Of a DNA stretch of 64,000 bases, positions 16,430-25,474 are shown in pieces. The DNA lies in contig NZ_WJPK01000001.1 of assembly GCF_009649685.1 (NCBI RefSeq), forward strand, positions 562,760 to 626,759. Direction: 5' to 3'. This DNA is from Flavobacteriaceae bacterium EG-1 (GTDB lineage Bacteria > Bacteroidota > Bacteroidia > Flavobacteriales > Flavobacteriaceae). The translations under genes were made by a program, and so were the position numbers. Below the pieces are notes generated by a model. It ran no database searches. It saw only the letters and a program-made list of their open reading frames with translations, and was not told the origin of the DNA. Positions within the stretch are counted from its first letter, which is position 1. Every line of letters begins with the position of its first letter.

Positions 16430-17275
16430 ATGAAAAGCTATATAAAATTAACGGTCTTATTTTTCGCAGTTGCATTTGTTTCTTGTACCGATGTAATTGA
16501 CGTAACCGTACAGTCAGATGAAACAAGATTAACAGTAGAAGCATCTATTGATTGGGAAAAAGGAACCGCTGGAAACGAACAAACAATTGTATTGCGAACC
16601 TCTACAGATTTTTTCGATACCGCAACAGATACTCAAGTAACAGGAGCAATTGTAAAAATTACGAACGATGCTAATGGTACCGAATTTATTTTTGCAGATC
16701 AGAATAATGGAAGTTATACAACAACAGAATTTGTACCCGTAATGGGGCAGTCGTACACTTTAGAAATTACCTATAATGGTACTTTATATACTGCGCAAGA
16801 GACCATGACAGCGGTACCAGAAATAACTGATATTTTTCAAGACCGAGAAGATGGATTTAATGATGAAGAACTAGAAGCACATATAATTTTTAACGACCCT
16901 ATTGATGAGGAGAATTTTTACCTTTTCAAGTTTCAAAAACAAGGTAATCTTTTACCCGATTTTGAAGTAGGCCATGATGAATTTGTAAATGGAAACGAAA
17001 TTGATTGGTGGTATGAAATAGACGAAGATGATGAAACCGATGAAATAGAAACATTACAACCTGGAGATGTATTGGAAATAGAAATGTATGGTATCTCTAA
17101 TGATTACTATAATTATATGGATATTTTAATTGAACAGATTGGTGGTGTAGGCTTATTTCAAGCTACACCGGTAGGCGTAAAAGGTAATGTTGTAAATTTA
17201 GCTAATCCGGAAGATTACGCACACGGGTATTTTAGATTAGTAGAAGTAAACAAGCGTAGCTATACTTTTGAATAA
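16430..17275 (+). CDS. DUF4249 lipoprotein, partner of the TonB receptor
   Basis: A 281-residue lipoprotein: the leader MKSYIKLTVLFFAVAFVSCTD ends in a lipobox with Cys at about 19. The beta-rich body contains ETRLTVEASIDWEKGTAGNEQTIVLRTSTDFFDT, GAIVKITNDANGTEFIFAD and GQSYTLEITYNGTLYTAQETMTAVPEI. These blocks are typical of DUF4249. The family is regularly encoded directly behind TonB receptors of this kind in Bacteroidota and is thought to be a surface accessory protein. The 4-bp gap to the receptor gene indicates co-expression and probably complex formation. Acidic stretch DEDDETDEIE near 200. Confidence 0.88.
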   Translation: MKSYIKLTVLFFAVAFVSCTDVIDVTVQSDETRLTVEASIDWEKGTAGNEQTIVLRTSTDFFDTATDTQVTGAIVKITNDANGTEFIFADQNNGSYTTTEFVPVMGQSYTLEITYNGTLYTAQETMTAVPEITDIFQDREDGFNDEELEAHIIFNDPIDEENFYLFKFQKQGNLLPDFEVGHDEFVNGNEIDWWYEIDEDDETDEIETLQPGDVLEIEMYGISNDYYNYMDILIEQIGGVGLFQATPVGVKGNVVNLANPEDYAHGYFRLVEVNKRSYTFE

Positions 17276-17290
17276 TTTTTTTTAGTGTTT

Positions 17291-17328
17291 AAAGTGGGTT
17301 ATCTCTTTGGTGCGATAATCCACTTTTT
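17291..17328 (+). terminator. Terminator of the TonB receptor/DUF4249 operon
   Basis: AAAGTGGGTTATC (17291-17303) pairs with GATAATCCACTTT (17314-17326) with one G-T pair, followed by TT. The 13-bp stem with a 10-base loop lies 15 bp after the DUF4249 stop codon and ends just before the convergent DUF1853 gene, which it may also serve. Confidence 0.8.
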
Positions 17329-17341
17329 CATTGCGCTTAAT

Positions 17342-18166
17342 TTACCACCACACTACGAAGAACTTTTCAAAATGGTTTTCTGATTTTTTCATCCAAACCA
17401 TAGGTGAGTTTTTATTAAGCATATGCGTTGTAAGTGTATCCTTAGTATTTAAATATGATGTCCATTGCACTGCATTTTGCGGTTCAACAACCCATTCCGA
17501 TTTCGATGGAATATAATATTGAAAAGATTTAAATGCATCACTTATAAAATCATTGAAGCGCAACCAATATCCAACAATACAATTATTATTTAAGGGTTGT
17601 ATGAGGCTGGTTGCTGTACCATGTTTTTTAAATAGTTGGCCTTTAAAACACGCTTGATGTTTAATGTTAGCATTATTTATAGCATTTTCTTCAAGCGCTT
17701 TAGCACCTTCATATGAATGCAATAGTTTGAATTGTTTATTTTTAATTTTCTCCAACTTCGCTAGAAAAGAATCACGTTTATTTGGCCCAATTAAACATTG
17801 TAGCGGATCTAAAATTTCGGAGTTTATAATATAGAATTTGTAGGTTAATTCTAGATGAATAAGTTCTTTTGTTTTAGTATCCTTAAGTATAAAGTCAATT
17901 TCACCCAGGGTTTGCTTATCCTTATATATGGGAAAATTGTGTAGCAAAACTGTATAACGATTCGAGTAGTTTAGCAACTGTTTACAGATATATTCTAGTT
18001 GGTGCCCCAAACGGATATTTTGAGGAATAGGATTAGGCGAGAAATTAGTTAATTCAATTGCTGGGAAATTAAATTGTTGCACACCAAATTGAGTGGAATT
18101 CCACAGTTCGGGGGTGTTTAAGAATCCTGCACATTGTTTTTCTAGAAAATAGTCTGGTATATCCAT
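17342..18166 (-). CDS. DUF1853 family protein (PD-(D/E)XK nuclease-like fold)
   Basis: A 274-residue protein that matches DUF1853. GHQLEYICKQLLNYSNRYTVLLHNFPIYKDKQTLGEIDFILKD lies at about 53-95 and LIHLELTYKFYI follows. GEIDFIL...HLELTYKF has the spacing of the E/D...ExK active site of PD-(D/E)XK nuclease folds. WVVEPQNAVQWTSYL lies near the C-terminus. No biochemical role is established for the family. It is convergent with the DUF4249 gene and divergent from the VWA gene, so it is a single-gene unit. Confidence 0.82.
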   Translation of the reverse strand: MDIPDYFLEKQCAGFLNTPELWNSTQFGVQQFNFPAIELTNFSPNPIPQNIRLGHQLEYICKQLLNYSNRYTVLLHNFPIYKDKQTLGEIDFILKDTKTKELIHLELTYKFYIINSEILDPLQCLIGPNKRDSFLAKLEKIKNKQFKLLHSYEGAKALEENAINNANIKHQACFKGQLFKKHGTATSLIQPLNNNCIVGYWLRFNDFISDAFKSFQYYIPSKSEWVVEPQNAVQWTSYLNTKDTLTTHMLNKNSPMVWMKKSENHFEKFFVVWW

Positions 18167-18288
18167 AAAGTGAGCTTGTTAATTTACAGCAATTTTAACG
18201 ACCAAGAAACAGAGCGCAATCAAATTTCTGAAAGTTAACTTTTCCTAAAAAGCAAGATACTACAGTTCAAATATCTTAAATTTATACT

Positions 18289-19452
18289 ATGGCTATGACA
18301 ACAAGACAAGGATTTCGGTTTACACCTTACGAAGCCCCAGAACAAACTCCGTTTGAAAAGCTTTTTGAAATCTTTCAAGAATTGATTACGCACACTTCAG
18401 GAGATTTTGATGAGGCGATTGATTGGTTGCGCGAATTGGATAAGGAATATGAATTAACAACCGATGATTATACCATTGACGATTTTATTGAAGAATTAAA
18501 AGCCAAAGGTTATATTCAAGAAGAATTTGAAGATGGTGGAAATGATGTAGGTGAGGAGGGCGATGAAGGAGAAAATGGTAGTGGAAAAGGATCGATATCC
18601 ATTACTGCTAAAATGGAGCGAATTATTAGAAAACGTGCGCTTGATCAAATCTTTGGAAAATTAAAACGAAGTGGTGCGGGCAATCATAAAACCGGAAAAT
18701 CTGGTCAAGGCGATGAACATACAGGAGATTTTCGGGAATACCGTTATGGAGATGGTCTCGAACATATTTCCATGACCGAGAGTTTAAAAAATGCGCAAAT
18801 TAATCATGGTATAGGTAGTTTTAATTTAGATGAAAATGATCTGGTAGTAGAAGACACCCAGCACAAAGCGCAAATGAGTACTATACTAATGATTGATATT
18901 AGCCATAGTATGATTTTATATGGTGAAGATCGTATTACTCCTGCTAAAAAAGTTGCCATGGCTTTGGCGGAATTAATTACGACACGTTACCCTAAAGACA
19001 CTTTAGATATTTTAGTTTTTGGTAATGATGCTTGGCCCATCCCCATAAAAGATTTACCCTATTTAAAGGTAGGTCCGTATCATACAAATACGGTTGCTGG
19101 TTTACAATTGGCAATGGATATGTTACGAAGAAAGCGGAATACCAACAAGCAAATTTTTATGATTACCGATGGCAAACCAAGTTGTTTGCGATTACCTGAT
19201 GGAACTTATTATAAAAATAGTGTTGGCTTGGATGATTATATAGTTGAGAAGTGTTACAACATGGCGCGACAAGCGCGAAAGTTACACATTCCGATTACGA
19301 CTTTTATGATTGCACAGGATCCCTACTTAATGAAATTTATTCGTGAATTTACGGAAGCGAACAAAGGCAAAGCCTTTTTTACAGGTTTAAAAGGTTTGGG
19401 TGAAATGATTTTTGAAGACTATGAAAATAATAGAAGAAAAAGACTAAAATAA
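18289..19452 (+). CDS. VWA-domain protein, partner of a MoxR/chelatase-type AAA ATPase
   Basis: A 387-residue cytoplasmic-type protein without signal peptide. The N-terminal 180 residues are charged, with an acidic glycine-rich linker (GNDVGEEGDEGENGSGKG). A von Willebrand A domain (about 200-370) follows with the metal-ion-dependent adhesion motif DISHSM and a later MITDGKPS. Such proteins work with hexameric AAA ATPases of the MoxR/magnesium chelatase I type, coupling ATP hydrolysis to metal insertion or remodelling. The AAA partner lies 0.5 kb downstream on the same strand. Neither is a true chlorophyll-pathway chelatase in this heterotroph, so the target is unknown. Confidence 0.87.
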   Translation: MAMTTRQGFRFTPYEAPEQTPFEKLFEIFQELITHTSGDFDEAIDWLRELDKEYELTTDDYTIDDFIEELKAKGYIQEEFEDGGNDVGEEGDEGENGSGKGSISITAKMERIIRKRALDQIFGKLKRSGAGNHKTGKSGQGDEHTGDFREYRYGDGLEHISMTESLKNAQINHGIGSFNLDENDLVVEDTQHKAQMSTILMIDISHSMILYGEDRITPAKKVAMALAELITTRYPKDTLDILVFGNDAWPIPIKDLPYLKVGPYHTNTVAGLQLAMDMLRRKRNTNKQIFMITDGKPSCLRLPDGTYYKNSVGLDDYIVEKCYNMARQARKLHIPITTFMIAQDPYLMKFIREFTEANKGKAFFTGLKGLGEMIFEDYENNRRKRLK

Positions 19453-19492
19453 CAGCTATAGCAATAAGTCTAAATAATTGACTAAAATAAAA

Positions 19493-19939
19493 ATGGGCGA
19501 ACAAAATAGATTATGGTATCAGAAAAAGCGAACATGGTTGCTACTAATTATTCTAATTTGTATGGGCTTATTTATTTCAACCTTGCCTAAAGAATTACCA
19601 CGCAATGTAGCATATTTAGCAAAGGCATATGCAGAACCAGAAATTGCAGAAGGTGCATTAGCAATTACACAGCAGAATTCAGAAATAACAGCATTATTTG
19701 GCGAATTGGAATCCATGGGTAAATTTGATATGATAGAAGGTTCGGTTGGTTATTCAGAAACAGGAGATTCGGTTGCTATAACTATAAAAGTAAAAGGAGA
19801 TAAAAAGGAAAAGAAAATTAAAGCTAACATGGATGTGTTGGCACAAAAAATGGGTGGAACATGGGAGTATTTAAGCATTCAAGTACGAATTAAGAATCCG
19901 ATTGAAATGAAGCGAACAATTCCTATTCTAAAAAAATAA
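19493..19939 (+). CDS. Small membrane-anchored protein between VWA and AAA genes (Coa1-like?)
   Basis: A 148-residue protein with one N-terminal transmembrane helix (WLLLIILICMGLFISTL, about 11-28) and an extracytoplasmic alpha/beta domain. I chose the ATG at 19493 rather than an in-frame TTG at 19478. The pattern NSEITALFGELESMGKFDMIEGSVGYSETGDSVAITIKVKGDKKEKKIKANM...WEYLSIQVRI resembles the Coa1/TIM21-type fold, but I cannot confirm this. It sits 40 bp behind the VWA gene and 15 bp before the AAA gene, so it is likely part of the same complex or operon. Confidence 0.72.
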   Translation: MGEQNRLWYQKKRTWLLLIILICMGLFISTLPKELPRNVAYLAKAYAEPEIAEGALAITQQNSEITALFGELESMGKFDMIEGSVGYSETGDSVAITIKVKGDKKEKKIKANMDVLAQKMGGTWEYLSIQVRIKNPIEMKRTIPILKK

Positions 19940-19954
19940 TTGCAATAAAAGCTT

Positions 19955-21427
19955 ATGAATTTGAAACATACAGAAATTACCACATTAAAAGAATTAAAAA
20001 AAGCGGGTTATGAAAGCAAAAGCATCAAAGACGAATTGCGTGATAACTTACGAGAAAATATAAAAGCAGGTAAAGATAGTTTTGAAGGTGTTTGGGGTTA
20101 TGAAGACAGTGTAATTCCAGAACTGGAACGGGCAATTCTTTCACGACATAATATTAATTTATTAGGATTAAGAGGTCAGGCCAAAACGAGGCTAGCTCGA
20201 TTGATGATTAATTTATTGGATGAATATATTCCGGTGGTGGAAGGATCTGAAATTAATGACGATCCGCTGGCACCGATGTCTCGATATGCTTTGGAGTTGA
20301 TTAAAGAAAAAGGTGATGACACTCCAATTACATGGTTGCATCGTAGTGAACGGTTTTATGAGAAACTCGCAACGCCTGATGTTACAGTAGCTGATTTAAT
20401 TGGTGATGTAGACCCTATAAAAGCAGCAAACTTAAAGTTGTCTTATGCCGATGACCGCGTAATTCATTTTGGAATGATACCACGTGCGAATCGTTGTATT
20501 TTCGTAATCAACGAACTGCCCGATTTACAAGCACGAATTCAAGTTTCACTATTTAATATTTTGGAGGAAGGGGATATTCAAATTAGGGGATTTAAATTAA
20601 GATTACCTCTTGATTTGCAATTTGTATTTACAGCAAATCCGGAAGATTATACGAATAGAGGCAGTATTGTAACGCCTCTAAAAGATAGAATAGGTTCTCA
20701 GATATTAACACATTACCCCGATGATATTCAAACCGCTCGAAAAATCACAGCACAAGAATCAAACCTAGATAAACGACAAACAGATGTTGTGTATGTACCA
20801 GATTTAGCAAAAGATTTGCTTGAACAAATTAGTTTTTCGGCTCGTGACAGCGAGTATGTAGATGCAAAAAGTGGGGTTAGTGCCAGAACCAGTATTACGG
20901 CATTCGAAAATTTATTAAGCACAGCAGAACGGAGAGCTTTATTATCTGGGGCAGATAGTACTACAATTCGATTAAGTGATTTTTTAGGTGTAATACCAGC
21001 AATTACTGGAAAAATAGAATTGGTTTATGAAGGAGAGCAGGAGGGAGCAGATGGTGTTGCTACTATTTTAATTGATGATGCAGTAAAAGAATTGTTTCCT
21101 AAATTTTTTACTGCCATTAACAAGTTAGAACGAAAAGATGCAGTAACGCCATACGATAATTTATTGTCTTGGTTTTTTCAAGAAAGTGAAGGTTTTGAAT
21201 TGCTTGACGATTTTACCGACGAAGAATATAAACGAGCTTTAGATGGTATACCAGAGTTAAGTATTCTTGTAAAAGAATATCAGCCTAACTATGAGAAAGA
21301 AGATGTATATTTTTTAAAAGAACTTCTCATATGGGGATTAGTGGCTCATAAAAAGTTGAGCAAACAACGTTTTGCAGAGGGGTACCAGTTCAACGATTTG
21401 TACGGAAACTATATAAGTGGATTGTAA
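19955..21427 (+). CDS. MoxR/magnesium-chelatase-I-type AAA ATPase
   Basis: A 490-residue AAA+ protein. Walker A is GLRGQAKT (about 69-76) and Walker B is CIFVINELPDLQ (about 180-191, with NE for the usual DE). The chelatase-I insert is NILEEGDIQIRGFKLRLPLDL, sensor 1 is VFTANPEDYTNRGSIVTPLKDRIGS, and a sensor-2 helix region SARDSEYVDAKSGVSARTSI follows. It would form a ring that acts with the VWA protein encoded upstream. The family includes chaperone-like and metal-chelation roles; the substrate is not evident. A terminator at 21453-21488 closes the operon. Confidence 0.9.
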   Translation: MNLKHTEITTLKELKKAGYESKSIKDELRDNLRENIKAGKDSFEGVWGYEDSVIPELERAILSRHNINLLGLRGQAKTRLARLMINLLDEYIPVVEGSEINDDPLAPMSRYALELIKEKGDDTPITWLHRSERFYEKLATPDVTVADLIGDVDPIKAANLKLSYADDRVIHFGMIPRANRCIFVINELPDLQARIQVSLFNILEEGDIQIRGFKLRLPLDLQFVFTANPEDYTNRGSIVTPLKDRIGSQILTHYPDDIQTARKITAQESNLDKRQTDVVYVPDLAKDLLEQISFSARDSEYVDAKSGVSARTSITAFENLLSTAERRALLSGADSTTIRLSDFLGVIPAITGKIELVYEGEQEGADGVATILIDDAVKELFPKFFTAINKLERKDAVTPYDNLLSWFFQESEGFELLDDFTDEEYKRALDGIPELSILVKEYQPNYEKEDVYFLKELLIWGLVAHKKLSKQRFAEGYQFNDLYGNYISGL

Positions 21428-21452
21428 ACTCAAGCATCTACTTTATAAAATA

Positions 21453-21488
21453 AACAGCCTTTATAAATGAAATATAAAGGCTGTTTTT
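21453..21488 (+). terminator. Terminator of the VWA/AAA operon
   Basis: ACAGCCTTTATA pairs perfectly with TATAAAGGCTGT across a 7-base loop, followed by TTTTTG. It begins 26 bp after the AAA stop codon. The A-run on the left side could let it also serve the convergent Kelch-type gene, which ends at 21506. Confidence 0.85.
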
Positions 21489-21505
21489 GAATTGTTCTTA
21501 TGTGT

Positions 21506-22921
21506 CTATTCAATAGTCCAAATATCATTTAAATATGTTGAAGAATCATCATCTAAATACCACCCAGCATTAATAAACACTTTGTTGTTAAAAACAACAC
21601 TAGCATGCTCTTGTCTTGCTCCAAAATTTGAATTTGCAGGTTGTTCTATCCAATTAACACCATCTTCGGTAAACCAAATATCATTTTGTGGTGTATATGT
21701 AGAATAATTTGGATCGGTGGCACTAGGTGCAAGCGTTGCTCCAGCTACCAACCAAATTCTATTTTCAAAAACAAAGGCAGTTTGACCAAGTCTCCCATCA
21801 AAAAGGTTATTTGCATTTACTTCCGTCCAATTTTCTCCATCTGTGGATGTCCAAATATCATTTCTTACATAAGGTGTAGATGTGGTTCTATTAAGGCCGT
21901 AACCTGCAAGAACATATAATTGGTCATTAAATACAACTGTTGAGTGACCTTTTCTAGCTGGAAATCCCGCATCATCAGTTACTAGTGTCCAGTTAACACC
22001 ATCTTCTGAAGACCAAACATCGTTGGTTTCTTTTATATCTTCTGAAGGACCTTCATAGTACGGGTCAAAACCTCCAATAACCCATAATTTATTTTTCCAA
22101 ACGGTAACTGATTGCTCTTCTCTTGCTTGAAAAGGCGCATCTTCTAATTCAACCACCCAGTCAATACCATTTGTGGAAGACATTACATCACCACCGCTTT
22201 CGCCACCGAATAGCCAAATTTTATCATTGAAAACAACACAAACAGGTCGCCATAATGGTTTACTGAAAGCATTCTTATTTTCCAATGTAAAATCTATTCC
22301 ATTTGTAGATGACCATACATCACCATCACCTAAATTAGAAAATTGACCATAACCACCAATGAGCCAAACTTTCCCTTGAAACACTACGGTTTCATGTTTA
22401 AATCTAGGCATGTATGCTTCACCAGTCTTAACGGCCGTATCTGAAAGACCTATACCTTTGGTAGTAAAATTGAATGTAATTCTACTTTGTACCTCTGCGT
22501 TATTTACATCATGCGCGACTACACGCCAATAATAAACTGTTGACTTTTCTAGATCAACTGTTAGCGTTAATTCAGTTTCCGTAATGTTTTCCGCAATTTT
22601 TGTTGTTGGGGTTTCTAGTTGGTCTAGATACACATCATAGGTTACAGCATCATTTTCTGGGTCAATTGCAGCTTCCCAGCTAAGTGTAGGTTGTAATTCA
22701 GCTTCGGTAGTTTCATTTTCCAAAAGTAAAAGATCAAAGACCTCAGGTGCAGAATTTATTGGTTCTTCCTCTTCCTCTTCCTCTTCTTCTTCTTCTTCTT
22801 CTTCAGGTTCTTCTACAGTGGGGTTTTCCGTTTCTTGTTCATTTTCGATTACATCATCGTTAGCACATGATTGAAATATTAAAAGCGATAAAACAAATAG
22901 TGTTAAGTATCGGAATTTCAT
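21506..22921 (-). CDS. Kelch-type lipoprotein with fibronectin-III-like domain and poly-Glu linker
   Basis: A 471-residue lipoprotein, starting at the ATG whose product is MKFRYLTLFVLSLLIFQSCAND (lipobox Cys near 19); an ATG 39 bases further upstream is less likely. After the lipobox comes a run of about 14 glutamates. A fibronectin-III-like domain (about 70-155, ending VYYWRVVAHDVNNAEV) follows. Then come five Kelch-like blade repeats with the recurring VWSSTNGIDW / IWTSTDGENW motif and a last partial blade IWTIE. Such surface beta-propellers usually bind glycans or proteins. The glutamate run is encoded by a GAA/GAG microsatellite. Confidence 0.88.
   Translation of the reverse strand: MKFRYLTLFVLSLLIFQSCANDDVIENEQETENPTVEEPEEEEEEEEEEEEEEPINSAPEVFDLLLLENETTEAELQPTLSWEAAIDPENDAVTYDVYLDQLETPTTKIAENITETELTLTVDLEKSTVYYWRVVAHDVNNAEVQSRITFNFTTKGIGLSDTAVKTGEAYMPRFKHETVVFQGKVWLIGGYGQFSNLGDGDVWSSTNGIDFTLENKNAFSKPLWRPVCVVFNDKIWLFGGESGGDVMSSTNGIDWVVELEDAPFQAREEQSVTVWKNKLWVIGGFDPYYEGPSEDIKETNDVWSSEDGVNWTLVTDDAGFPARKGHSTVVFNDQLYVLAGYGLNRTTSTPYVRNDIWTSTDGENWTEVNANNLFDGRLGQTAFVFENRIWLVAGATLAPSATDPNYSTYTPQNDIWFTEDGVNWIEQPANSNFGARQEHASVVFNNKVFINAGWYLDDDSSTYLNDIWTIE
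22763..22804. repeat. Trinucleotide microsatellite encoding a glutamate run
   Basis: About 14 consecutive TTC/CTC triplets on the plus strand (GAA/GAG on the coding strand), inside the Kelch-type lipoprotein just after its lipid anchor. Perfect TTC units at the 5' end of the coding run make slippage by whole codons possible, which would change linker length without a frameshift. Confidence 0.85.
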
Positions 22922-22986
22922 TTTTTTAGGTTTAGGGGTTTTAAAGCAAACGGGGTACATTGATTAAAATTGCTTAATAAAAATTA

Positions 22987-23014
22987 GAAAAGCCCTTCAG
23001 TATACTAAAGGGCG
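22987..23014 (-). terminator. Terminator of the two-component operon
   Basis: On the minus strand GCCCTTTAGTATACTGAAGGGC forms a stem with an 8-10-base loop and is followed by TTTTC. It begins 22 bp past the histidine kinase stop codon and lies before the Kelch-type gene. Confidence 0.72.
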
Positions 23015-23036
23015 CTTGTCATAGCAATTAATTTCC

Positions 23037-24533
23037 CTAAACTTGTTGGTATGTTGGTAAGTTAAAAATAAACGTACTTCCTTCCTTTGGTTTACTTAAT
23101 ACGGTAATTGTAGTATCGTGTAATTCCATTATTTTTTTAACAATAGCAAGTCCCAATCCAGATCCTTGTTTTTTAGGATTTTTATCTACTTGTTTATATC
23201 TATCAAAAATAAATGGTTGTTCATTTACAGGAATTCCTGTACCGGTATCAGTAATATTTATTTCTACATTCCCACCTTTTTTTTCTAATGATAGTGTCAC
23301 TTTACCATTAGGTTCGGTATATTTTATGGCATTTTCGATTAAATTTTGCAATGCACGTTCAACCAAACTAACATCAGCAAAAACCATACAGTTTTCCTTG
23401 GGATTTTCTAATTGAAGTCGAATCGATTTCTTTTCTGCTAATACATTAAATTTAGCAATGAGATCATATGATAATTCGGTTATAGAAAAAGGTTCTTTAA
23501 CAGGTACCACTTGTTCCGCTTCAAGTTTCGAATATTCGAATAGCTGATTTATCAATTTTGAAAGTCGATCTACATTATCATGTGTTATTTGTAAATATTC
23601 TTCCTTTTCAGTTTCGGTTAGCGTGTCACTTTTCATTTGTAACGTTTCTATATACCCTTTTAAGATTGCTAAAGGAGTTCGTAAATCGTGTGAAACGTTT
23701 GCAATCAATTCTCTACGTAATAAATCTACAGATTGCATTTTGTCAATATTACCAACTATAGTGTCTGCCATTTCATTAAATGAATTTGCAAAAATTGCAA
23801 TATCGGATTTATCCGGATTTTCAATACGAGCATCTAAATCACCTTCTTGAAATTTTCGAACGGTAGTTGTAATTAAACGTAAATTCTTTGTTATAAACCA
23901 AATAGCTAATAATCCTAAAAGTGCAGTAAAAAGCATGGCCAACAAGGTAGCTCCTGTACCTAATTTAGCAAAATACTGGCCCATGAGGGTATTGCTTACT
24001 TCTTGAAATTTCTTACCAGCCAATACAATGTATACATATCCATTTCTACCATCAACAGTATACGGAGCTGCAGAAAAAATCTTTTGCGTATTCGGATTTA
24101 TAGGGTCATCTCCCAAAACAAATTTCTTGCCTTTGGCAGCTATAAATGTTTTTATGGGCGCTAAAGAAACACTTTTTGTTGGTGCTCCAGCATCGTGATC
24201 CAAAACTACAGAATACAATATTTCACCAACATCATTTAGCAAATACACCTCAATACCCTGATTTACAGCCATCATATCGTGCATTAAATCACCAAATAAT
24301 TCTTTATTTACGCTTCCGTCCTCAAGGAAAGGCGAATCATTTTGAAATTTTTCTGCAATTACATGGTTGGCAACATCAGCGTTTAGTCGTTGCGTTGTTT
24401 CTTGATTGTGTTTTGTAGCGAAGTAATTTGTAATTAATATATAAGAAGCCCCCATAAGCAATACCAATAGAATAAAGGCCGCCCATAGCTTTTTAATTAA
24501 TTTTGGAGTTAATGTTTTTTCTGACTTGCTCAT
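23037..24533 (-). CDS. Membrane sensor histidine kinase with HAMP domain
   Basis: A 498-residue kinase. TM1 at about 14-34, a roughly 155-residue periplasmic sensor domain, TM2 at about 190-216, HAMP (about 215-267, LRLITTTVRKFQEGDLDAR). HisKA has phosphoacceptor His near 283 (ELIANVSHDLRTPLAILKGYIETL). HATPase_c has N box LQNLIENAIKYTEP, G1 DTGTGIP and G2 GSGLGLAIVKKIM. It autophosphorylates and passes phosphate to the OmpR-type regulator, whose stop codon overlaps its start by 4 bp. The input is unknown. It is the second gene of a two-gene operon. Confidence 0.95.
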   Translation of the reverse strand: MSKSEKTLTPKLIKKLWAAFILLVLLMGASYILITNYFATKHNQETTQRLNADVANHVIAEKFQNDSPFLEDGSVNKELFGDLMHDMMAVNQGIEVYLLNDVGEILYSVVLDHDAGAPTKSVSLAPIKTFIAAKGKKFVLGDDPINPNTQKIFSAAPYTVDGRNGYVYIVLAGKKFQEVSNTLMGQYFAKLGTGATLLAMLFTALLGLLAIWFITKNLRLITTTVRKFQEGDLDARIENPDKSDIAIFANSFNEMADTIVGNIDKMQSVDLLRRELIANVSHDLRTPLAILKGYIETLQMKSDTLTETEKEEYLQITHDNVDRLSKLINQLFEYSKLEAEQVVPVKEPFSITELSYDLIAKFNVLAEKKSIRLQLENPKENCMVFADVSLVERALQNLIENAIKYTEPNGKVTLSLEKKGGNVEINITDTGTGIPVNEQPFIFDRYKQVDKNPKKQGSGLGLAIVKKIMELHDTTITVLSKPKEGSTFIFNLPTYQQV

Positions 24534-25228
24534 AATACAATGTCTTCATTAAATTTATAACCAACGCCCCACGTAGTTAGAATATAAGTTGGGTTAGCCA
24601 TATCAGATTCTATTTTTGCCCGCAATCTATTAATGTGAGAATTAACAGTATGCTCATATCCTTCAAAATTATAACCCCAAATAATATTTAATAATTCAGT
24701 ACGCGTGTAATTCCGTCCAGGATTTGACGCCATTAAAACCAAAAGCTCAAATTCTTTTGGCGAAAGTTCTATACGTTGATTATTTAATAGAACCTTTCTT
24801 TTTTCAATATCTACCAACATACCCTCTACAGATATAGTTGCGGAATTTTTAGTAGTAGTTTGTTTTATATCGGTTCTACGCATTACTGCCTTTATTCTTG
24901 CAAGTAACTCTCGAATACTAAAAGGCTTTGTGATATAGTCATCAGCTCCAATTTCCAGACCCAATACTCTATCAATCTCTTCCGACTTTGCAGTAAGCAT
25001 AATAATTGGTGTGTTTTTTTCTTTACGCAGTCGCTTACATACTTCAATGCCATCCATAGACGGAAGGGTTAAGTCTAAAATAATGAGATCATAATCATTA
25101 TCCATCGCCATCTTTAATCCTAATGCCCCATCAGTTGCTTTTGAGGTCGTATAGATTAAATCGGTCAAATGAATTTCCAGAAGTTTTATAATTTCTGGAT
25201 CGTCTTCTATTATTAGTATTTGCTTCAT
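24530..25228 (-). CDS. OmpR/PhoB-family response regulator
   Basis: A 232-residue regulator beginning MKQILIIEDDPEIIKLLE; I prefer this ATG to one 36 bases further upstream because the receiver fold starts here. The receiver has the phosphoacceptor Asp near 52 (LIILDLTLPSMDG), Thr in IIMLTAKSE and Lys in ITKPFSIREL. The winged-helix output domain spans about 135-230 (RIELSPKEFELLVLMASNPGRNYTRTELL, EHTVNSHINRLRAKIE). It is translationally coupled to the kinase. TATCACA direct repeats 11 bp apart lie 31 bp upstream, a good candidate for self-regulation. Confidence 0.95.
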   Translation of the reverse strand: MKQILIIEDDPEIIKLLEIHLTDLIYTTSKATDGALGLKMAMDNDYDLIILDLTLPSMDGIEVCKRLRKEKNTPIIMLTAKSEEIDRVLGLEIGADDYITKPFSIRELLARIKAVMRRTDIKQTTTKNSATISVEGMLVDIEKRKVLLNNQRIELSPKEFELLVLMASNPGRNYTRTELLNIIWGYNFEGYEHTVNSHINRLRAKIESDMANPTYILTTWGVGYKFNEDIVL

Positions 25229-25258
25229 AATTAATTGATTACGAAAGAAGTTAAAAAG

Positions 25259-25276
25259 TATCACATAGATATCACA
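25259..25276. promoter_or_regulatory. Tandem TATCACA repeats, candidate response-regulator site
   Basis: TATCACA at 25259-25265 and 25270-25276, an 11-bp period as bound by tandem OmpR-type regulators. It sits between the divergent regulator and spondin-domain genes. The second copy is part of AGATATCACAA, which recurs exactly at 27030-27040 before the next lipoprotein gene. Confidence 0.45.
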
Positions 25277-25474
25277 AGTAACTTTTTAAAGTTAAAATGC
25301 AATTTATGTATGGAAAACTACGCTTTTCATGAGAAAAATAAATCAGAAAGCTATTGCTATAGTCGATAAGGTCACAAAACCCTAACAAGATCGACATAGA
25401 AGTTGAAGTTTTTGTGACGCTGATAAATTGTTATAAGGTTTAGTTTGTAGAAATAATCCTAAAAACAATTAAAA

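Noticed and set aside
18289-21427. Magnesium chelatase for chlorophyll or bacteriochlorophyll synthesis
   Set aside because: The AAA and VWA proteins resemble chelatase subunits I and D, but there is no H subunit and no pigment gene in the window; a MoxR-type role is more likely.
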